Shown in pieces: positions 1 to 9,277 of a stretch of DNA of 27,500 nt (position 1 is its first letter; each line of letters begins with the position of its first letter). The notes under the pieces are model-generated. The model was given only the letters and a program-made list of their open reading frames with translations. It made no database searches and was not told where the DNA came from. The stretch is from Prorocentrum cordatum (lineage: Eukaryota; Sar; Dinophyceae; Prorocentrales; Prorocentraceae). Position numbers and translations under genes: made by a program. The stretch covers positions 20,001 to 47,500 of the forward strand of contig CAUYUJ010006478.1 in NCBI GenBank assembly GCA_963575745.1. The letters run 5' to 3'.

Positions 1-105
1 GGCAGCCAACGGCCTCCGCCGAGCGGTGGGGCTGCAGGGACGATCACGCGGCTTGGCCAGGCTGTCAGGGTTCCTGGCCACACACGAACAAAGCCTGTAC
101 TGTAA

Positions 106-498
106 CTACTCGCCCCCCCCCCCCCCCAAATCAACCCTCCGCACCATTTCATGTTGAGTTAGGTCCAGCGTGCGGGCCGAGAAAGTGGGGGGTCTGTGCG
201 TGCTGGCAGGGCGGTCGGGCTCGCTGTCACGATCTGCAATCTTCGCCGCCGCCCACCCGCGGAACCTGGCCGTCAACCTGGCCTCCGACCTGTGGTACTC
301 ACAATTTCTGACAGTCGCTTCTGGACAGGCATGCTCAAGAGCACCCCTTCTCGCACACCAGGCAGCCCAATACTTACCGAGGTAGAATAATTCAAACGGA
401 TGGGGAACATCGACGGCTCTACCGGGAGACATGTGCGCTGGAATCCAACAGGACCGTGGAGGTCGAGCTTCGCCGACCGTCGCGAACACCTCCCCCAA
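106..498 (-). pseudogene. RNase H C-terminal part and LINE tail
   Basis: CWIPAHMS near the start is the late RNase H His-loop signature (W-x-P-x-H). About 25 residues on, GKYWAAWCARRGALEHA stands where active copies have a GNxxAD-type motif. The expected Asp is Ala here, so the fourth acidic site seems lost. The remainder is basic and Pro-rich and ends in a short glycine run produced by the C-run at about 114-127. I see no poly-A-like tail. Confidence 0.55.
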
Positions 499-880
499 AA
501 TATCAGCATCTGTAGCCTGTGTGTCGGCCTGGCCTCAGTGCCAGGCGGCACCTTCGTGACACGAGGAGCAGGTCGGTGACCACGGGCGTCACCGTCGGCA
601 AGGGTTGGAGCGCCTGCAGCAGAGCAGTACGCTCCGCGCGTCCCACACTCTGTACGGGACCCTGGAGAGCTCCCCAGGCCCCACGCACAGGCATGCCGTT
701 GTCTCCAGTCTGACAGCATCCCCAGCCACACCGGCATAACTCTGGCCAGCTTGGGGCCATGCCAGACCCATCCGTGAAAACCACCGTGTCCCAGGATTCC
801 TGACTAGAGCTCCAGTCACCCCAGAACACCACGGGCATCTTCAAGGGCACCATAGGGAGAGGCTGGGGGAACAGCGGCAT
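273..880 (-). pseudogene. RNase H domain of the LINE, N-terminal two thirds
   Basis: Frame 880-503 has the first three acidic sites of RNase HI in order: Asp in VVFTDGSG (residue 37), Glu in GRAERTALLQAL (residue 83) and Asp in VVTDLL (residue 103). The spacings of 46 and 20 residues are close to the family norm. The enzyme would remove RNA from the RNA-DNA hybrid after reverse transcription. The frame then changes, and the end of the domain continues in the frame of 498-106. Confidence 0.75.
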
Positions 881-991
881 GCCAATGCAGATATCAAACA
901 GGTCCCAATCGTTGGCCCCGAGCCCCGCGATGCCCTTGTCCTTGAGATACCTATACGTGTGGTTCAGCTTGAAGTCCCAAATGGAGTCCTC

Positions 992-1216
992 TTACAGGGT
1001 GTCTCCGTAGAGCCCAGGGCAATCAAACATTTGGTGCCCCAGAGTGTCAGATGTGCCATTCCTGCACCGTGGACACTCGGGCGAAATGCGATAGCCTGCT
1101 GTAGCCATCCGAGCTCTTGTCCACAGACCTCCAGCCCATACAGACTTCAAGGCACCTGCAAATTTGGCTCGAACAGCAGCCTTGGCTCCGCCAAGACATT
1201 TCCTGAGCGCTCGCAT
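992..1216 (-). pseudogene. Cys/His knuckle near the LINE C-terminus
   Basis: The peptide contains CPRCRNGTSDTLGHQMFDCP, with Cys-x2-Cys, then His and Cys. This is the zinc-knuckle pattern found after the RT in many LINE polyproteins, often before an RNase H. The preceding residues (KSVWAGGLWTRARMATAGY) also suit that position. It lies on the same strand as the RT and 230 bp upstream, in the reading direction, of the RNase H domain. It is short and isolated by frame breaks. Confidence 0.6.
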
Positions 1217-1249
1217 CCCAATTCGCTCTCCACCTCGACAAATATCCGG

Positions 1250-2396
1250 GTGTTGCGCAAGTATCTTCTTAGCCTGTCATCTGTGCGCTCCATCTTCACC
1301 AGCTTGAGTACAGACTTAGGTTACATCTTCATCATGAAGGTCGTACTAGATAACGTACACCTTAGGCGATGCTTAAGAAAACTGAAATTTTCGTCCAGAG
1401 TCTCGATGTTTCTTCACGTTTCAATGTAAATCCCAAGATTCTGATAGAAGTTCTGGGTTTTTGTATTCGATTTCTGAGAGTATGAATTTCTTAACCCATG
1501 CTTTCTTGAGCATTTCGCATGGTGTACTCCAGCCTATCCTGTGTAGCGTAAGACACAACGTGGATATCGGTCCCCGAGTACCATTCCAGGAGGCTTTCGA
1601 GGTCCTCTGTCGGTGGACGGAATCCCGAGCACGCTGCAGACGGCCCGAGGAAACTCCCTGGCCCCAAACAAAGCTAGCACACGCCTCGACGGGCTCCAGC
1701 GTGGCCTGAAGAAAAAACCAGCAGGATCGTGCATGCCGCCCTCCTGTTGTGTGGCTAACACTGCAGAGGAAGCGCGGGGGCCGTGGACGTCTTGCCGCAG
1801 ATCACCCCAGCAGTGGTGCGCCGCAACTTGCAGAGCTCGCTGCTCCTCAGAGCGTGAATTACCTACCCCGCTTTCGCTTCCAGGCAAAACCAAGTCATAC
1901 CACGCGCCTCCTCGTCGAGCGGCCTGACCAGTACAGGCCGCAGTTTGGCATCGTCTGGCATCCCTTGGAAGCGAGGGTGGTCAAAAGCGAGGCAGGTTTG
2001 TTTTCCCCCTAGCTCTGAGATTCCAGATGCGGAAGCGCCGCGTGCATCCGCGGGAAGAGGCCCGGTTCTCCAGGCGCGCGCCGTGGCCTTCGCGCCCGCA
2101 GCCCTGCGATCGATCCGGGAGCGCCCGCGGCGTTCGGGCGGGACAGCCCGCTGACTCTCTTGGCCGCCTGCCTCCTCCTCACCCTCCTCCTCCTCGTTAT
2201 TCTCCTCCTCCTCTTCCTCTTCCTCTTCCTCTTCCTCCTCCTCCTCCTCCTCCTGCTCCTCCTCCTCCTCCTCCTCCTCCTCCTCCTCCTCCTCCTCCTC
2301 CTCCCCACGCGCGACGGTCGACTGGCTCGCTTCCCGAGCGTTCCTGCCCGGGATTCCTCGTCCATTACCTGGCCGTGCGACGCAGTGCATCGGCAA
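1250..2396. other. Insertion-rich gap inside the LINE
   Basis: This stretch separates the RT from the Cys/His knuckle of the same LINE. Part of it (about 1310-1530) is much more AT-rich than its surroundings. Positions 2170-2304 are an almost pure TCC tract. Between them, 1534-1893 is open on the minus strand without a domain I recognise. The Glu/Arg-rich or Pro/Leu-rich frames over the TCC tract are by-products of the repeat. I read the region as successive insertions into the dead retrotransposon. Confidence 0.5.
2170..2304. repeat. TCC/GGA trinucleotide tract
   Basis: Nearly pure (TCC)n with a few TTCC interruptions. In coding terms it gives long Glu/Arg/Gly or Leu/Pro/Ser runs in all frames, none of which I take as genes. 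Homopurine-homopyrimidine mirror tracts like this can form triplex DNA. Confidence 0.95.
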
Positions 2397-2605
2397 CACC
2401 CCAACACACTTCTACTATATGTGCGTCGCCCCCCCAGGGGCGACGCGCGCACCGAGAAATCTTATAGTATATGCGTCGTGGCGTGCGCTTTCTGGCCACA
2501 CCGCTCGGGAAGCGATATACTACAAGATGGGTATACTACATATTCGGGTCGGACGCGCGCCTCCAAGGAGGACACATAGTATTAGTATGTCTCTGTGCGT
2601 CCCAC
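2397..2605 (+). mobile_element. F4 repeat, copy 1 (inserted in the LINE RT)
   Basis: This 209-bp segment is about 85% alike, by eye, to 6627-6822 in the same orientation. Both copies begin with CACCCCAACA and end with GTGCGTCCCAC. Shared internal blocks include GCACCGAGAAATCT, TTTCTGGCCACACCGCTCGG and ATATTCGGGTCGGACGCG. A short inverted match near the ends (ACTATATGTG and CACATAGTAT) hints at weak inverted arms. No coding capacity. It cuts the RT frame, which dates its arrival after the LINE. No clear target duplication was found. Confidence 0.75.
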
Positions 2606-3530
2606 AGTGCCCCAGCGCGCTGGTCCAAGGACTTCCAAGCAGCTCTGGAGCCAGGGGCATGCCCAGACTTTCTCTTAGGTTGCAGCATCAGCCCAAGTCC
2701 CCGAACACCATCTGTAAACTCGTTCAGCGCATCCGAAAGCTCCGAAGCCTCACTCGAGACACTCCCAGTCCATGGTAATGCACTGTCATCAACGAAAGTT
2801 CTGGGCATCGCTGACGAGTGCCTCTGGTGTGCCTTGGTGTTGGCGCGGAGCGTCAGCAAATTCAAAAGAGTGGTGGCATGCGCGCAGCCTGCAAGGGTGC
2901 CCTGCGTGGCATCCGTTGGCAAGCTCCAGCAGCCGCATGCCTTGATAACTCTTGGCTGACCATGATATTCGAGCAACATCCACAACTGCCTGGGAGGATA
3001 TCGTAAAATACCGCTTCATCCATTGGAGCTGGGGCGAACACCGTCTCGAAGCACTTCCACATATCTAGCACAATACTTGCCGAGTGTTCTCCTAGTCTAT
3101 TTGCAACTTCAGCTTGTAGGTTATGCTCATATGCTGCGAGCGAAGACGAGAACCCCCGACGATTTCTCCAAACATGGCGACTGCCATGGCAAGAAACCCA
3201 GTCCCTGGAAACCTGCCGACGTATCCTGGACCAGAGTCGAACGAGGCTATCGACCAGTGTGATGAGCCGAGTCCCCCCATCAGGGTTGCCGATCCAGACC
3301 ATCTCATGAACGACCCGGCCTTCTGGCCACATAAGCTGCCGCTCGCATGGCAGAAGCAATTCGGCCACTGTCTGCAGCCCAATATCAGATGCATGTCCAG
3401 ATGCGCGCGGGAGGATCCTGGTCGGCCCCGTGGTCGGCTTCCGAGAAAAGGTATCGATAGCCTCCCGCATGCAGTGCACAGATATAAAAGGCAATGAAGG
3501 CCATGATGTGTGACCATGTGGTACTTGCAT
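2606..3530 (-). pseudogene. Reverse transcriptase domain of the LINE, frameshifted and truncated by a repeat
   Basis: Frame 3530-2862 carries the fingers region: NPDGGTRLITLVDSLVRLW, an early RT signature in which the element commits to a fixed set of residues, and then IVLDMWKCFETV, which matches RT motif A (the catalytic Asp in LDMWK). Frame 2985-2536 continues with LLEYHGQPRVIK, ATQGTLAGCAHATTLL (motif B) and RTFVDDSAL (motif C, catalytic Asp pair at about 2785-2790). The frame change is near 2970. About 35 residues after FVDD the coding sequence runs into F4 at 2605, so the thumb is lost. The RT copies RNA into DNA at the nicked target. Confidence 0.8.
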
Positions 3531-3740
3531 ATGTCATCTGTCATGACATGTCCATGCGCTCCTCGATTTATTCATCTCGTCATCAGCCATCTGATATGGT
3601 TGCATACGCTGTGTATCCATGATATCAGCTTGCAGCGCCTGCAGCCTTGTGTGCCGATGTGCCTTTCCAGCACCAATGAGAACAGCTGTGCTCATAAATT
3701 CTTCCCACTGGTGTTCGCTGGCCCTGTCGAGCTCAGCGTG

Positions 3741-4535
3741 CTACTCATCTGCCTTCTCAGCAATGCGATATGCGACGTCCTCAAAATCCTGCCTGCCAAG
3801 CGCCTGCAAGCCAGACGAGAAACAAATCGTGACTTCATCATTCAGCATGCCGATCACCTCCTGCTTCTTCACAACCCTGAGGACAAAGCCTTCGTGCTCC
3901 TGCGGTGAGGCGATCAACTTCTCCATGGGCTCAGTGTGCTCTTGATCCTCCTAATCTTGAGGGCCATTCGATTCTTGCCGGGGTCGTGCCGTCGTGCCTG
4001 CTGCCAACCGTCGCCGTCGAGCGTGACGTGAACAGTGCGCCCAGTCCATGGCGAAGCATGATCGGATATATGTAAAATCGTGCCATTCTTGTAGCCCATC
4101 ATGGACCTGTGCTCCTTCATCAATTTCATCCATCATATGCTTGGCCCACTTTGATGCAGCAGCCCAGGCACGACCAGCATAAGACAACTGAAGTCTGCCT
4201 TTTAGCGCCGTCAATTTCGCCTGCACATACTTGGTACGTACATATCCTCCCCGTTCGTTGTACGCCTGTGATCTGTTTCCCACGATGTCAAACCGACCAA
4301 GCAGCTCACCTTTCAACGCGGCGACCGTGAGATCCCATGCGTGCGCTAGCTCTGACACGTCTTGCACCTTGCGTATCATCAGCAGCACGTCGTCCCATGA
4401 CAATGGCGGCCGTGGGCAACCACAGTTCGGCTTCCTAGGCGTGGCCTTTGGCTCAACAGGCAGGCGCAGCCATGCAGGGACATCGCTGTTAGACAAGGGA
4501 AGATGAACAGGCTTGTGCACAGGACGGCCTACCAT
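3741..4535 (-). pseudogene. Linker between LINE endonuclease and reverse transcriptase
   Basis: Frame 4535-3951 encodes about 194 residues rich in Trp, Ala and Arg, including a likely helical segment (AHAWDLTVAALKGELLG) and a later YVQAKLTALKGRL stretch. A shorter frame, 3926-3741, continues with a charged peptide. No catalytic motif is visible. Its position between the endonuclease and RT domains, on the same strand, suits the helical linker seen in LINE polyproteins. The piece from 3740 to 3530 has no convincing frame and is probably eroded. Confidence 0.45.
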
Positions 4536-5361
4536 TCTCGTCCACGCAGGGCGGCTGCAATTTGATCAGACACAGCAACATATTCATAGAGCCTGTCCTC
4601 CGTGCTATTGGTGGTTATGCAAGCTACCATCTTGGGTGCCAGGAAGAGGCCGCGCAAATGCTCCAGCCAAGCCTGCCTATCAAAGGTCGAAACAGACATT
4701 TTCCAGTCACCGCCAACAGTCCACGGCGCACCCATGCCATTGAGCATGCTGGTGTAGCGCGTCAGGGCATGCAGCAGCGCCTGGTTCTCGTCATTCAAAC
4801 CAACGCTGTCCTGAAAGGATACCGGTATCGCGACCAGACCACCTTCGCATCCCCAGGCAACCTTCGCTGCCACACACCTGCCAGGATGTGTGATAGGATG
4901 CCGTATCCCAGGAAGCGCTGTGATGGTGGTCTTCGCGGGTGCAACAACATCCACTCCTGCCGACAACCTTCCATGCTCAGTGCGTAGTGAGGTGCCCGCA
5001 GACCATGACAGTCCCGCTCCCTCCTAGCCGATGCCAGGGAGGACATGTCAGCGTCATTGGTGCGTAACTCCTGAGCCCAAACAGCAGCCGACAGGACCTT
5101 GTCCAAGTATCTCAACATAGGACCAGCACTGTCAGCATTGACCGTAGTAGCATGCCCTTTGACCTGCATGTCGCCAGCAGCATGTGTGCCACCTGCGCGT
5201 CCTGACTTTTGCTTTGCATAGCCCGTGTCGAACAACTCGTGTGGAGGAGAAGGAGGCGCCGTCCTGTCCGACGCCTTCGTAATGGTGAATCCCTCAGTTG
5301 CCGCCGTGGGACCTTGAAAACCAATGTGGGTGCGCGTCATGATGCCCATGCTAGCCACCAT
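4529..5361 (-). pseudogene. AP-endonuclease-like (EEP) domain of the LINE, frameshifted
   Basis: The domain is split over two frames. Frame 5361-4795 carries the first half, a strand/helix stretch around VLSAAVWAQEL and then ARRERDCHGL. Frame 4966-4529 carries the second half: SAGVDVVAP, then GGLVAIPVSF, then PWTVGGDWKMS near residues 81-91. In active EEP nucleases this last site reads GDxN. Here the Asn is Lys, a change expected to harm cleavage. The family normally nicks target DNA to prime reverse transcription. The frame change lies near 4950. The assignment rests on motif order and spacing and on the RT downstream. Confidence 0.65.
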
Positions 5362-6287
5362 CCATCTGACCTGCGCAACGCACGCAGTACGCCTTGGAAC
5401 GTGTTGAACCTGTCGGCCCCTCGCGCCCGAAGCAATCTGATAGCTGCCCCACGTATGTCCTTCTCTCCTTCAGGTAGCGGTACCCCCGCGGTCTCCAACG
5501 TCAGTGTGAGTTCGCCGATGTCAACCTCGGAAACACGCGGCCCAGCTGGCTGAGGTACTGGCGTCTGTGGAGCAGGAAAACGGGTGGGAGGAGCAACCGC
5601 GTCACGTGCAGCATCGTCGTCATCCGCCAGCTCCACCTCTGGGTGCTCAGCTGCCACGCGCGTAGTACCAAGCACCTGCACTTGCGCATTATTGATGATG
5701 GTAGGTAAGGCCTGAGCAACTCCTTCTGCCCTTGACATGGCCAACTCACCAACGCCAAGACTGCGCATGACATCCCTCACCTTGCTGGCGTCGAGAACGA
5801 TCGCGGCAATGGGCACATGCGCAGCCGCAACGTTACCCTCTTGTGCCAGCATGTGATACGATAGACCGTTTTGCCAACTCAAGATGCTGCGCGCGCAAGT
5901 CGACGAGCTTGGTGCGCTTTTCCTGGATGGACTGCTCGGTCTTGGCCAGCTCAGCTTACAGCGTGGCACGATTCTCCCGCTGCTCATCAAACTTCTGCTA
6001 CTTGAGCATCTGCTTCTCAACGTTCTCGATCTGGCGTGTGATAGCAAACTTTTGAGCAGTAGCTGGCTTTATGCTTGTACTATGATGCTGCAACACACTC
6101 CGTTGATCAACCAATGTCTTGTGCAACACCGACCAAGCCTCCCCAGTACTTTTGGATGCCATGTCGATTTGCTTGCCCAGCTCTGCAGCCCGCGTACGTG
6201 CGCGGCTTTCGTCGAAGTTGATGTCTGCATCGACACGCTTGCTGGCATCAGGCTCATCCACCTCTATACCTTCGTCATGATGAGAGG

Positions 6288-6327
<40 letters not shown>

Positions 6328-6588
6328 AGCAAGCTGCCGCTCCAGCTTGAGTATGGTGGCCTGAGCTTGACGCAGCTCAGTAGACTCGGCCCATGGTGTG
6401 TCAGAGCTTCCTGCGGCCTTGGAACCAGCCATCGCCGAGCGCCCCTTCGAGTCACGAGCGTGCATGCTGGGCTCAGCCAGTTCCTTGTACGCATGGAGGC
6501 AAGATCTTTTGGGCCTGCGGCACCAGAAGCATTGATCTCGATCAGGCTTGTTGAAGAGCTTCTGCCCGTCCTGCCGTGCACACAACAC
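5337..6588 (-). pseudogene. LINE N-terminal region (gag/ORF1-like), frameshifted
   Basis: Two overlapping frames (6588-5998 and 6047-5337) cover this region. The first has a Cys-rich motif near residues 20-30 (CFWCRRPKRSC followed by H), which may be a small zinc finger. A heptad-like stretch follows (ELRQAQATILKLERQL), and then a Ser/Leu run encoded by a (GA)n microsatellite at about 6295-6322. The second frame is Ala/Pro-rich with no domain I recognise. Position and composition suit the nucleic-acid-binding N-terminal part of a dinoflagellate LINE, but no catalytic motif is present, so the role is inferred from its place before the endonuclease. Confidence 0.5.
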
Positions 6589-6626
6589 AGTACCTGCAAT
6601 AGCAAGTGCGAGAATTGACTCGGCGT

Positions 6627-6822
6627 CACCCCAACATTTTTATACTATACGTGCGTCGCCCCTGCGCACCGAGAAATCTGATAGTGTATGCGTCGTGGCG
6701 GGCGCTTTCTGGCCACACCGCTCGGGAAACGGTATACTACGAGATGGGCATACTATATATTCGGGTCGGACGCGCGCCTCCAATGAGGATATATAGTATG
6801 AGTATGTCTTTGTGCGTCCCAC
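6627..6822 (+). mobile_element. F4 repeat, copy 2 (next to the LINE 5' end)
   Basis: This is the second copy of the short repeat described at 2397. It is 13 bp shorter, mainly because it lacks a CCCCAGGGGCGACGCG-type stretch present in copy 1. It abuts the 5' edge of the LINE-derived sequence. As with copy 1, a long GGA/TCC tract lies within about 150 bp, on the other side. Confidence 0.75.
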
Positions 6823-6902
6823 TGACGGGCGGAGCCATGGCACGCGTCCTGCCGCAGAAGCGGCCGTGCTGTCGCCTGCCCCGGCCCCGAGGCTCGCGGC
6901 CA

Positions 6903-6969
6903 CCCAGCCGTTCTGGAGGAAATCGGTGGCTGCACGCCCAGGCAAAATGCCTGGGCCAGAACGGCTGGG
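6903..6969. repeat. Nested hairpin beside the GGA tract
   Basis: CCCAGCCGTTCTGG (6903-6916) and CCAGAACGGCTGGG (6956-6969) are perfect inverted repeats. Between them GCCCAGGC and GCCTGGGC form a second 8-bp stem around an AAAAT loop (6936-6956). The GGA tract starts immediately after. Confidence 0.7.
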
Positions 6970-7111
6970 GAGGAGGCGGGAGGGGGAGGAGGAGGAGGCG
7001 GAGGAGGAGGAGGAGGAGGAGGAGGAGGAGGAGGAGGAGGGGGAGGAGGAGGAGGAGGAGGAGGAGGAGCAGGAGGAGGAGGAGGAGGAGGAGGAGGATG
7101 AGGAGGAGGAG
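6969..7111. repeat. GGA trinucleotide tract
   Basis: A (GGA)n tract of about 140 bp with a few substitutions. The long Glu-rich and Arg-rich frames over it are repeat artefacts. Confidence 0.95.
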
Positions 7112-7139
7112 TTCCGTGCCCATTTTGCCGGCGTCCAGA

Positions 7140-8090
7140 GTAGGAGCTGGAGTCACTGGAGGCCGCGTGGCCAGGCCGCGCGGCGCCGCGCCCCGCCGGC
7201 GCCGCGGCGCTGCTGTCGGTCCTGTCGGGCAAGCGCGGGGCCTCGGACAACGGGCCCCAGCCAGGGGCAACGATGGGGGGGGATGGGCACAGGGTTAGGT
7301 CGGGCATGCCCCTCTACAGTCGGGGGCGGCAAAGAGGGGGGTGAGGACTAGGGGGGGGTGAATATCATGGCATGGGCCATGATATTTCCCCAGATTTCAT
7401 GGCGCCTCTTCTTATTCCATTACGTCCCTGGCCCCCCCGCTGGGCCGCGCACATGCCGCTGGTCATGATTTGCACCCCCCCCTCTTGGACACCCCCCTCT
7501 TGGCCGTTCCCGAGTGAGGTCGGGCATGTCCCTCTACAGGAGAAGTATTCAAAATAAAAAAATACGCTGGGAACGAGTCTTCGCCAATTTTGGACTCTCT
7601 GTTGTCTTTTTGGGATATTTTCTAATCTCTCCCCGGAAATCCGCCTGTAGGGGGACACGTCCGACCTAAGCATAGGGGGGGATGCATCGACCCCCAATCG
7701 CCCATCGATCGCCGATAGGGGCCCGACAGTCCCAACCTGCCCAGGAAGGTGCGGACTCTTGATCGGGGACCCATCGCCGATCTGTCGGCGATGTATCGCC
7801 GATCCCAGGTCGATGTGCCCCCCCAGAGCCAGTCCCCCCGTATCGTTGCCCCTCACCCAGCCGGGCGAGTGGGCCACGCTCAGAGCGCAGCTGCTCGCAT
7901 GGGGGCGTGCGGTCGGGGAGATCGGCGGCACTCGAGGAAGACAAGGCGGCACCAGTCGGAAGCTTTCGACGGTCCGCGCGCAGTTCTCGGATCTGCGCTG
8001 GAGCTGCCTGGCTGCGCTTCCGGCGCCGCCCCGGGCGCGCTCCGCGCGCCAGGGAGCGTGGTCCAGTGTGGATCAGGAGGGAAAAAAACA
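7140..8090 (+). CDS. Possible host exon sequence around F3 copy 1 (uncertain)
   Basis: Before F3 a GC-rich frame reads about AALLSVLSGKRGASDNGPQ. After F3 a frame reads about PGEWATLRAQLLAWGRAV. If the region between the two CCCAGCC repeats is left out, the frames join without a break. This suggests an exon with F3 lodged in it as an intron or insertion. I recognise no domain. The piece after 8090 becomes AT-rich and is probably intron. The exon limits are unknown, and a shadow frame is a real alternative. Confidence 0.3.
7297..7667. mobile_element. F1 TIR element, copy a, interrupted by F2
   Basis: The left end AGGTCGGGCATG pairs with ACACGTCCGACCT on the right. Each carries the family's inner CCCTCTACAG or CTGTAGGGGG half-palindrome. 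The AT-rich core (about 7545-7640) is unlike the flanks. The left 23 bp occur twice, at 7297-7319 and 7517-7539 with one mismatch, on either side of the F2 copy, so F2 sits inside F1 with a duplicated end. Confidence 0.7.
7320..7515. mobile_element. F2 TIR element, copy 1
   Basis: This segment of about 196 bp has terminal inverted repeats (CGGGGGCGGC-AAGAGGGGGGTG against CACCCCCCTCTTGGCCG). It matches 26705-26908 over its length, including CCCCAGATTTC, TGGCGCCTCTTCTTATT and GCCGCGCACATGCCG. Near its left end, ATATCATGGC and GCCATGATAT form a perfect 10-bp stem with a 4-nt loop. No coding capacity. Confidence 0.8.
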
Positions 8091-8300
8091 CATAGACACA
8101 ATTAATCGTCGATTCCCCAGAACATATGAGAAAATATGGGAACTGGGGGGGAAGACAAAAACCCAGAAAATACAGGAAGATATGGGGAATCCGGTTCTTG
8201 TGTGTATTTATTTGTGTGTCCCAGGGCCCCTTCAGTGGATCCAAGAAATCCGCGCGGACCGTTGAAAGTTTATGCTTATGCCGTGTTTTCTTCCTCTAGG

Positions 8301-8735
8301 CACTGGCGAGTTGTGGGCAACCTTGGACGCGCTGATGACCGACGACGACCCGCGGCACCTGGAGGCTGTCAGGGGCACTGTGGCGACGCTGAGGTCCGTT
8401 CCCTCGCGGCCATGCCTCCGCGCCGCATTCCCTGATGCGTCGGCGGTCACCTCCGTCGCGGCGGCGGTGTGCCTGGGAACCAGCGCTGTGGATTCGCAGG
8501 GCCTGCGCCCCACGGTTGCTGCCGCGCTCAGGTCGCTGGTGGAAAAGCGCAGGGCTCTCGTCTGCAAGTACCCCATCACAGGCTCCAGTTTCCCCAAGCT
8601 TGACGACCACTCGAGGGAAACGGTGAACGAGGTCTGGGGCGCCTCCGCGTATCCAGTGGACCCCGAGCTGCACCACAAGGCCATGCTGCGCGTCTGGCGC
8701 CGGACCATGAAGGCGCGGATTATTCAGGACGCTTC
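8301..8735 (+). CDS. Possible host exon, unknown product
   Basis: The segment opens after a good acceptor-like sequence (TTTTCTTCCTCTAG, ending at 8300) and stays open for about 145 codons. The peptide is helix-rich, with segments GELWATLDALMTDDDPRHLE, VAAALRSLVEKRRALVCKYP and a later ETVNEVWGASAYPVDPELHH. Composition and codon use look like coding GC-rich dinoflagellate DNA, unlike the low-complexity sequence nearby. I do not recognise a family. The open frame runs on to 9132, but after about 8735 it becomes repetitive and less convincing, so the 3' limit is a guess. Confidence 0.45.
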
Positions 8736-9277
8736 GCATTCACCGCGCGCCCTCTTGACAGCCAAGACGCTGAAATCAGGGCCACTGTGGGCTCAGCAGG
8801 GGCCCTGTTTTGTCGGGCCGTTCCTTAGACCTGGGTCGGCGAACCTACTTGTGGCCGAAGCTCGCCGCGGTCAGGAGAGCCCATCCGTTCCTTGCCTGGC
8901 GTTCCTTCCGTCAGCACGCTGGCTGGAGTTCTCTCGCTGGACGCGCCGCACAGGGCCCCGAGATGGGCCGAATGCGGACCGGGCGAAGTCCAAGACGGCC
9001 CCGCAGGTAGAGCCCGATCGCCACAGCAAAATGGCCCAGGTACGGCCCAGGGGCTCCCCAAGTGGGCCAGAAGACGCCAGAAGGGCCCAGGACGGATTTG
9101 AGACGGCCCCAGCGCGAGCGTCGCCTTGTTGAGCCTGAGCGGCTCATGGCTGGTTGGGGCCCCGTTTGGGGTTCCAGGTTGGGCTCCCAACCGTCCAACA
9201 AAGCACCCCCGAGCGCATCCAGAACAGCGCAGACCATCACAGCTGAAGAGGGAAGCAGGCGAGCCCGATCATCCGCT
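8736..9277. other. GC-rich stretch without a confident gene
   Basis: The sequence has several loosely related GGGCC(C/A)AGG-type blocks and open frames on both strands. A minus-strand peptide at about 9330-9200 (LLFLLVGGVQVTLTADDRA) is protein-like but has no supporting signal. I see no repeat family member or RNA gene here. Confidence 0.4.

Larger units (their letters stand above)
106..6625 (-). mobile_element. Decayed LINE-type non-LTR retrotransposon
   Basis: Minus-strand reading frames give, in order, a Cys-rich/coiled-coil N-terminal region, an AP-endonuclease-like (EEP) domain, a linker, a reverse transcriptase, a Cys/His knuckle and an RNase H domain. This is the usual order of LINE polyproteins with a terminal RNase H. 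The frame changes many times, and the RT is cut at about 2605 by the F4 repeat, followed on the element's 3' side by a TCC tract and unassigned DNA, so this copy cannot encode one polyprotein. The 5' side stops against a second F4 copy at 6627. I see no clear poly-A tail or target-site duplication, so both ends are approximate. Confidence 0.8.
7264..7852. mobile_element. F3 element, copy 1, interrupted by F1 and F2
   Basis: The ends form terminal inverted repeats: GGGGCAACGATGGGGGGG (7264-7281) against CCCCCCGTATCGTTGCCCC (7834-7852). The interior after 7668 matches F3 copy 2 at 23861-24058, sharing CATAGGGGGGG, CCCCCAATCGCCCA, CGCCGATAGGGGCCCGACA and CCCATCGCCG. Removing the nested F1/F2 block (7297-7667) leaves about 218 bp, close to the 198 bp of copy 2. 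CCCAGCC occurs beside both ends (about 7256-7262 and 7856-7862), so the element may sit in a duplicated target within coding sequence. Confidence 0.75.

Noticed and set aside
1863-2467. Glu-, Arg-, Pro- and Leu-rich frames over the TCC tract
   Set aside because: Simple translations of a trinucleotide repeat on both strands.
3510-3945. Plus-strand frames opposite the LINE
   Set aside because: They overlap better-supported minus-strand LINE coding sequence and have no motif.
7297-7319. F1 ends supplying splice sites (CTACAG|G acceptor, GTAGGG donor) for exonisation
   Set aside because: The signals are short and arise from the palindromic end. No frame or transcript evidence supports their use.
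6606-7351. Glu-rich, Arg-rich and Pro-rich frames over the GGA tract
   Set aside because: Repeat-driven. The non-repeat ends belong to F4 and F3.
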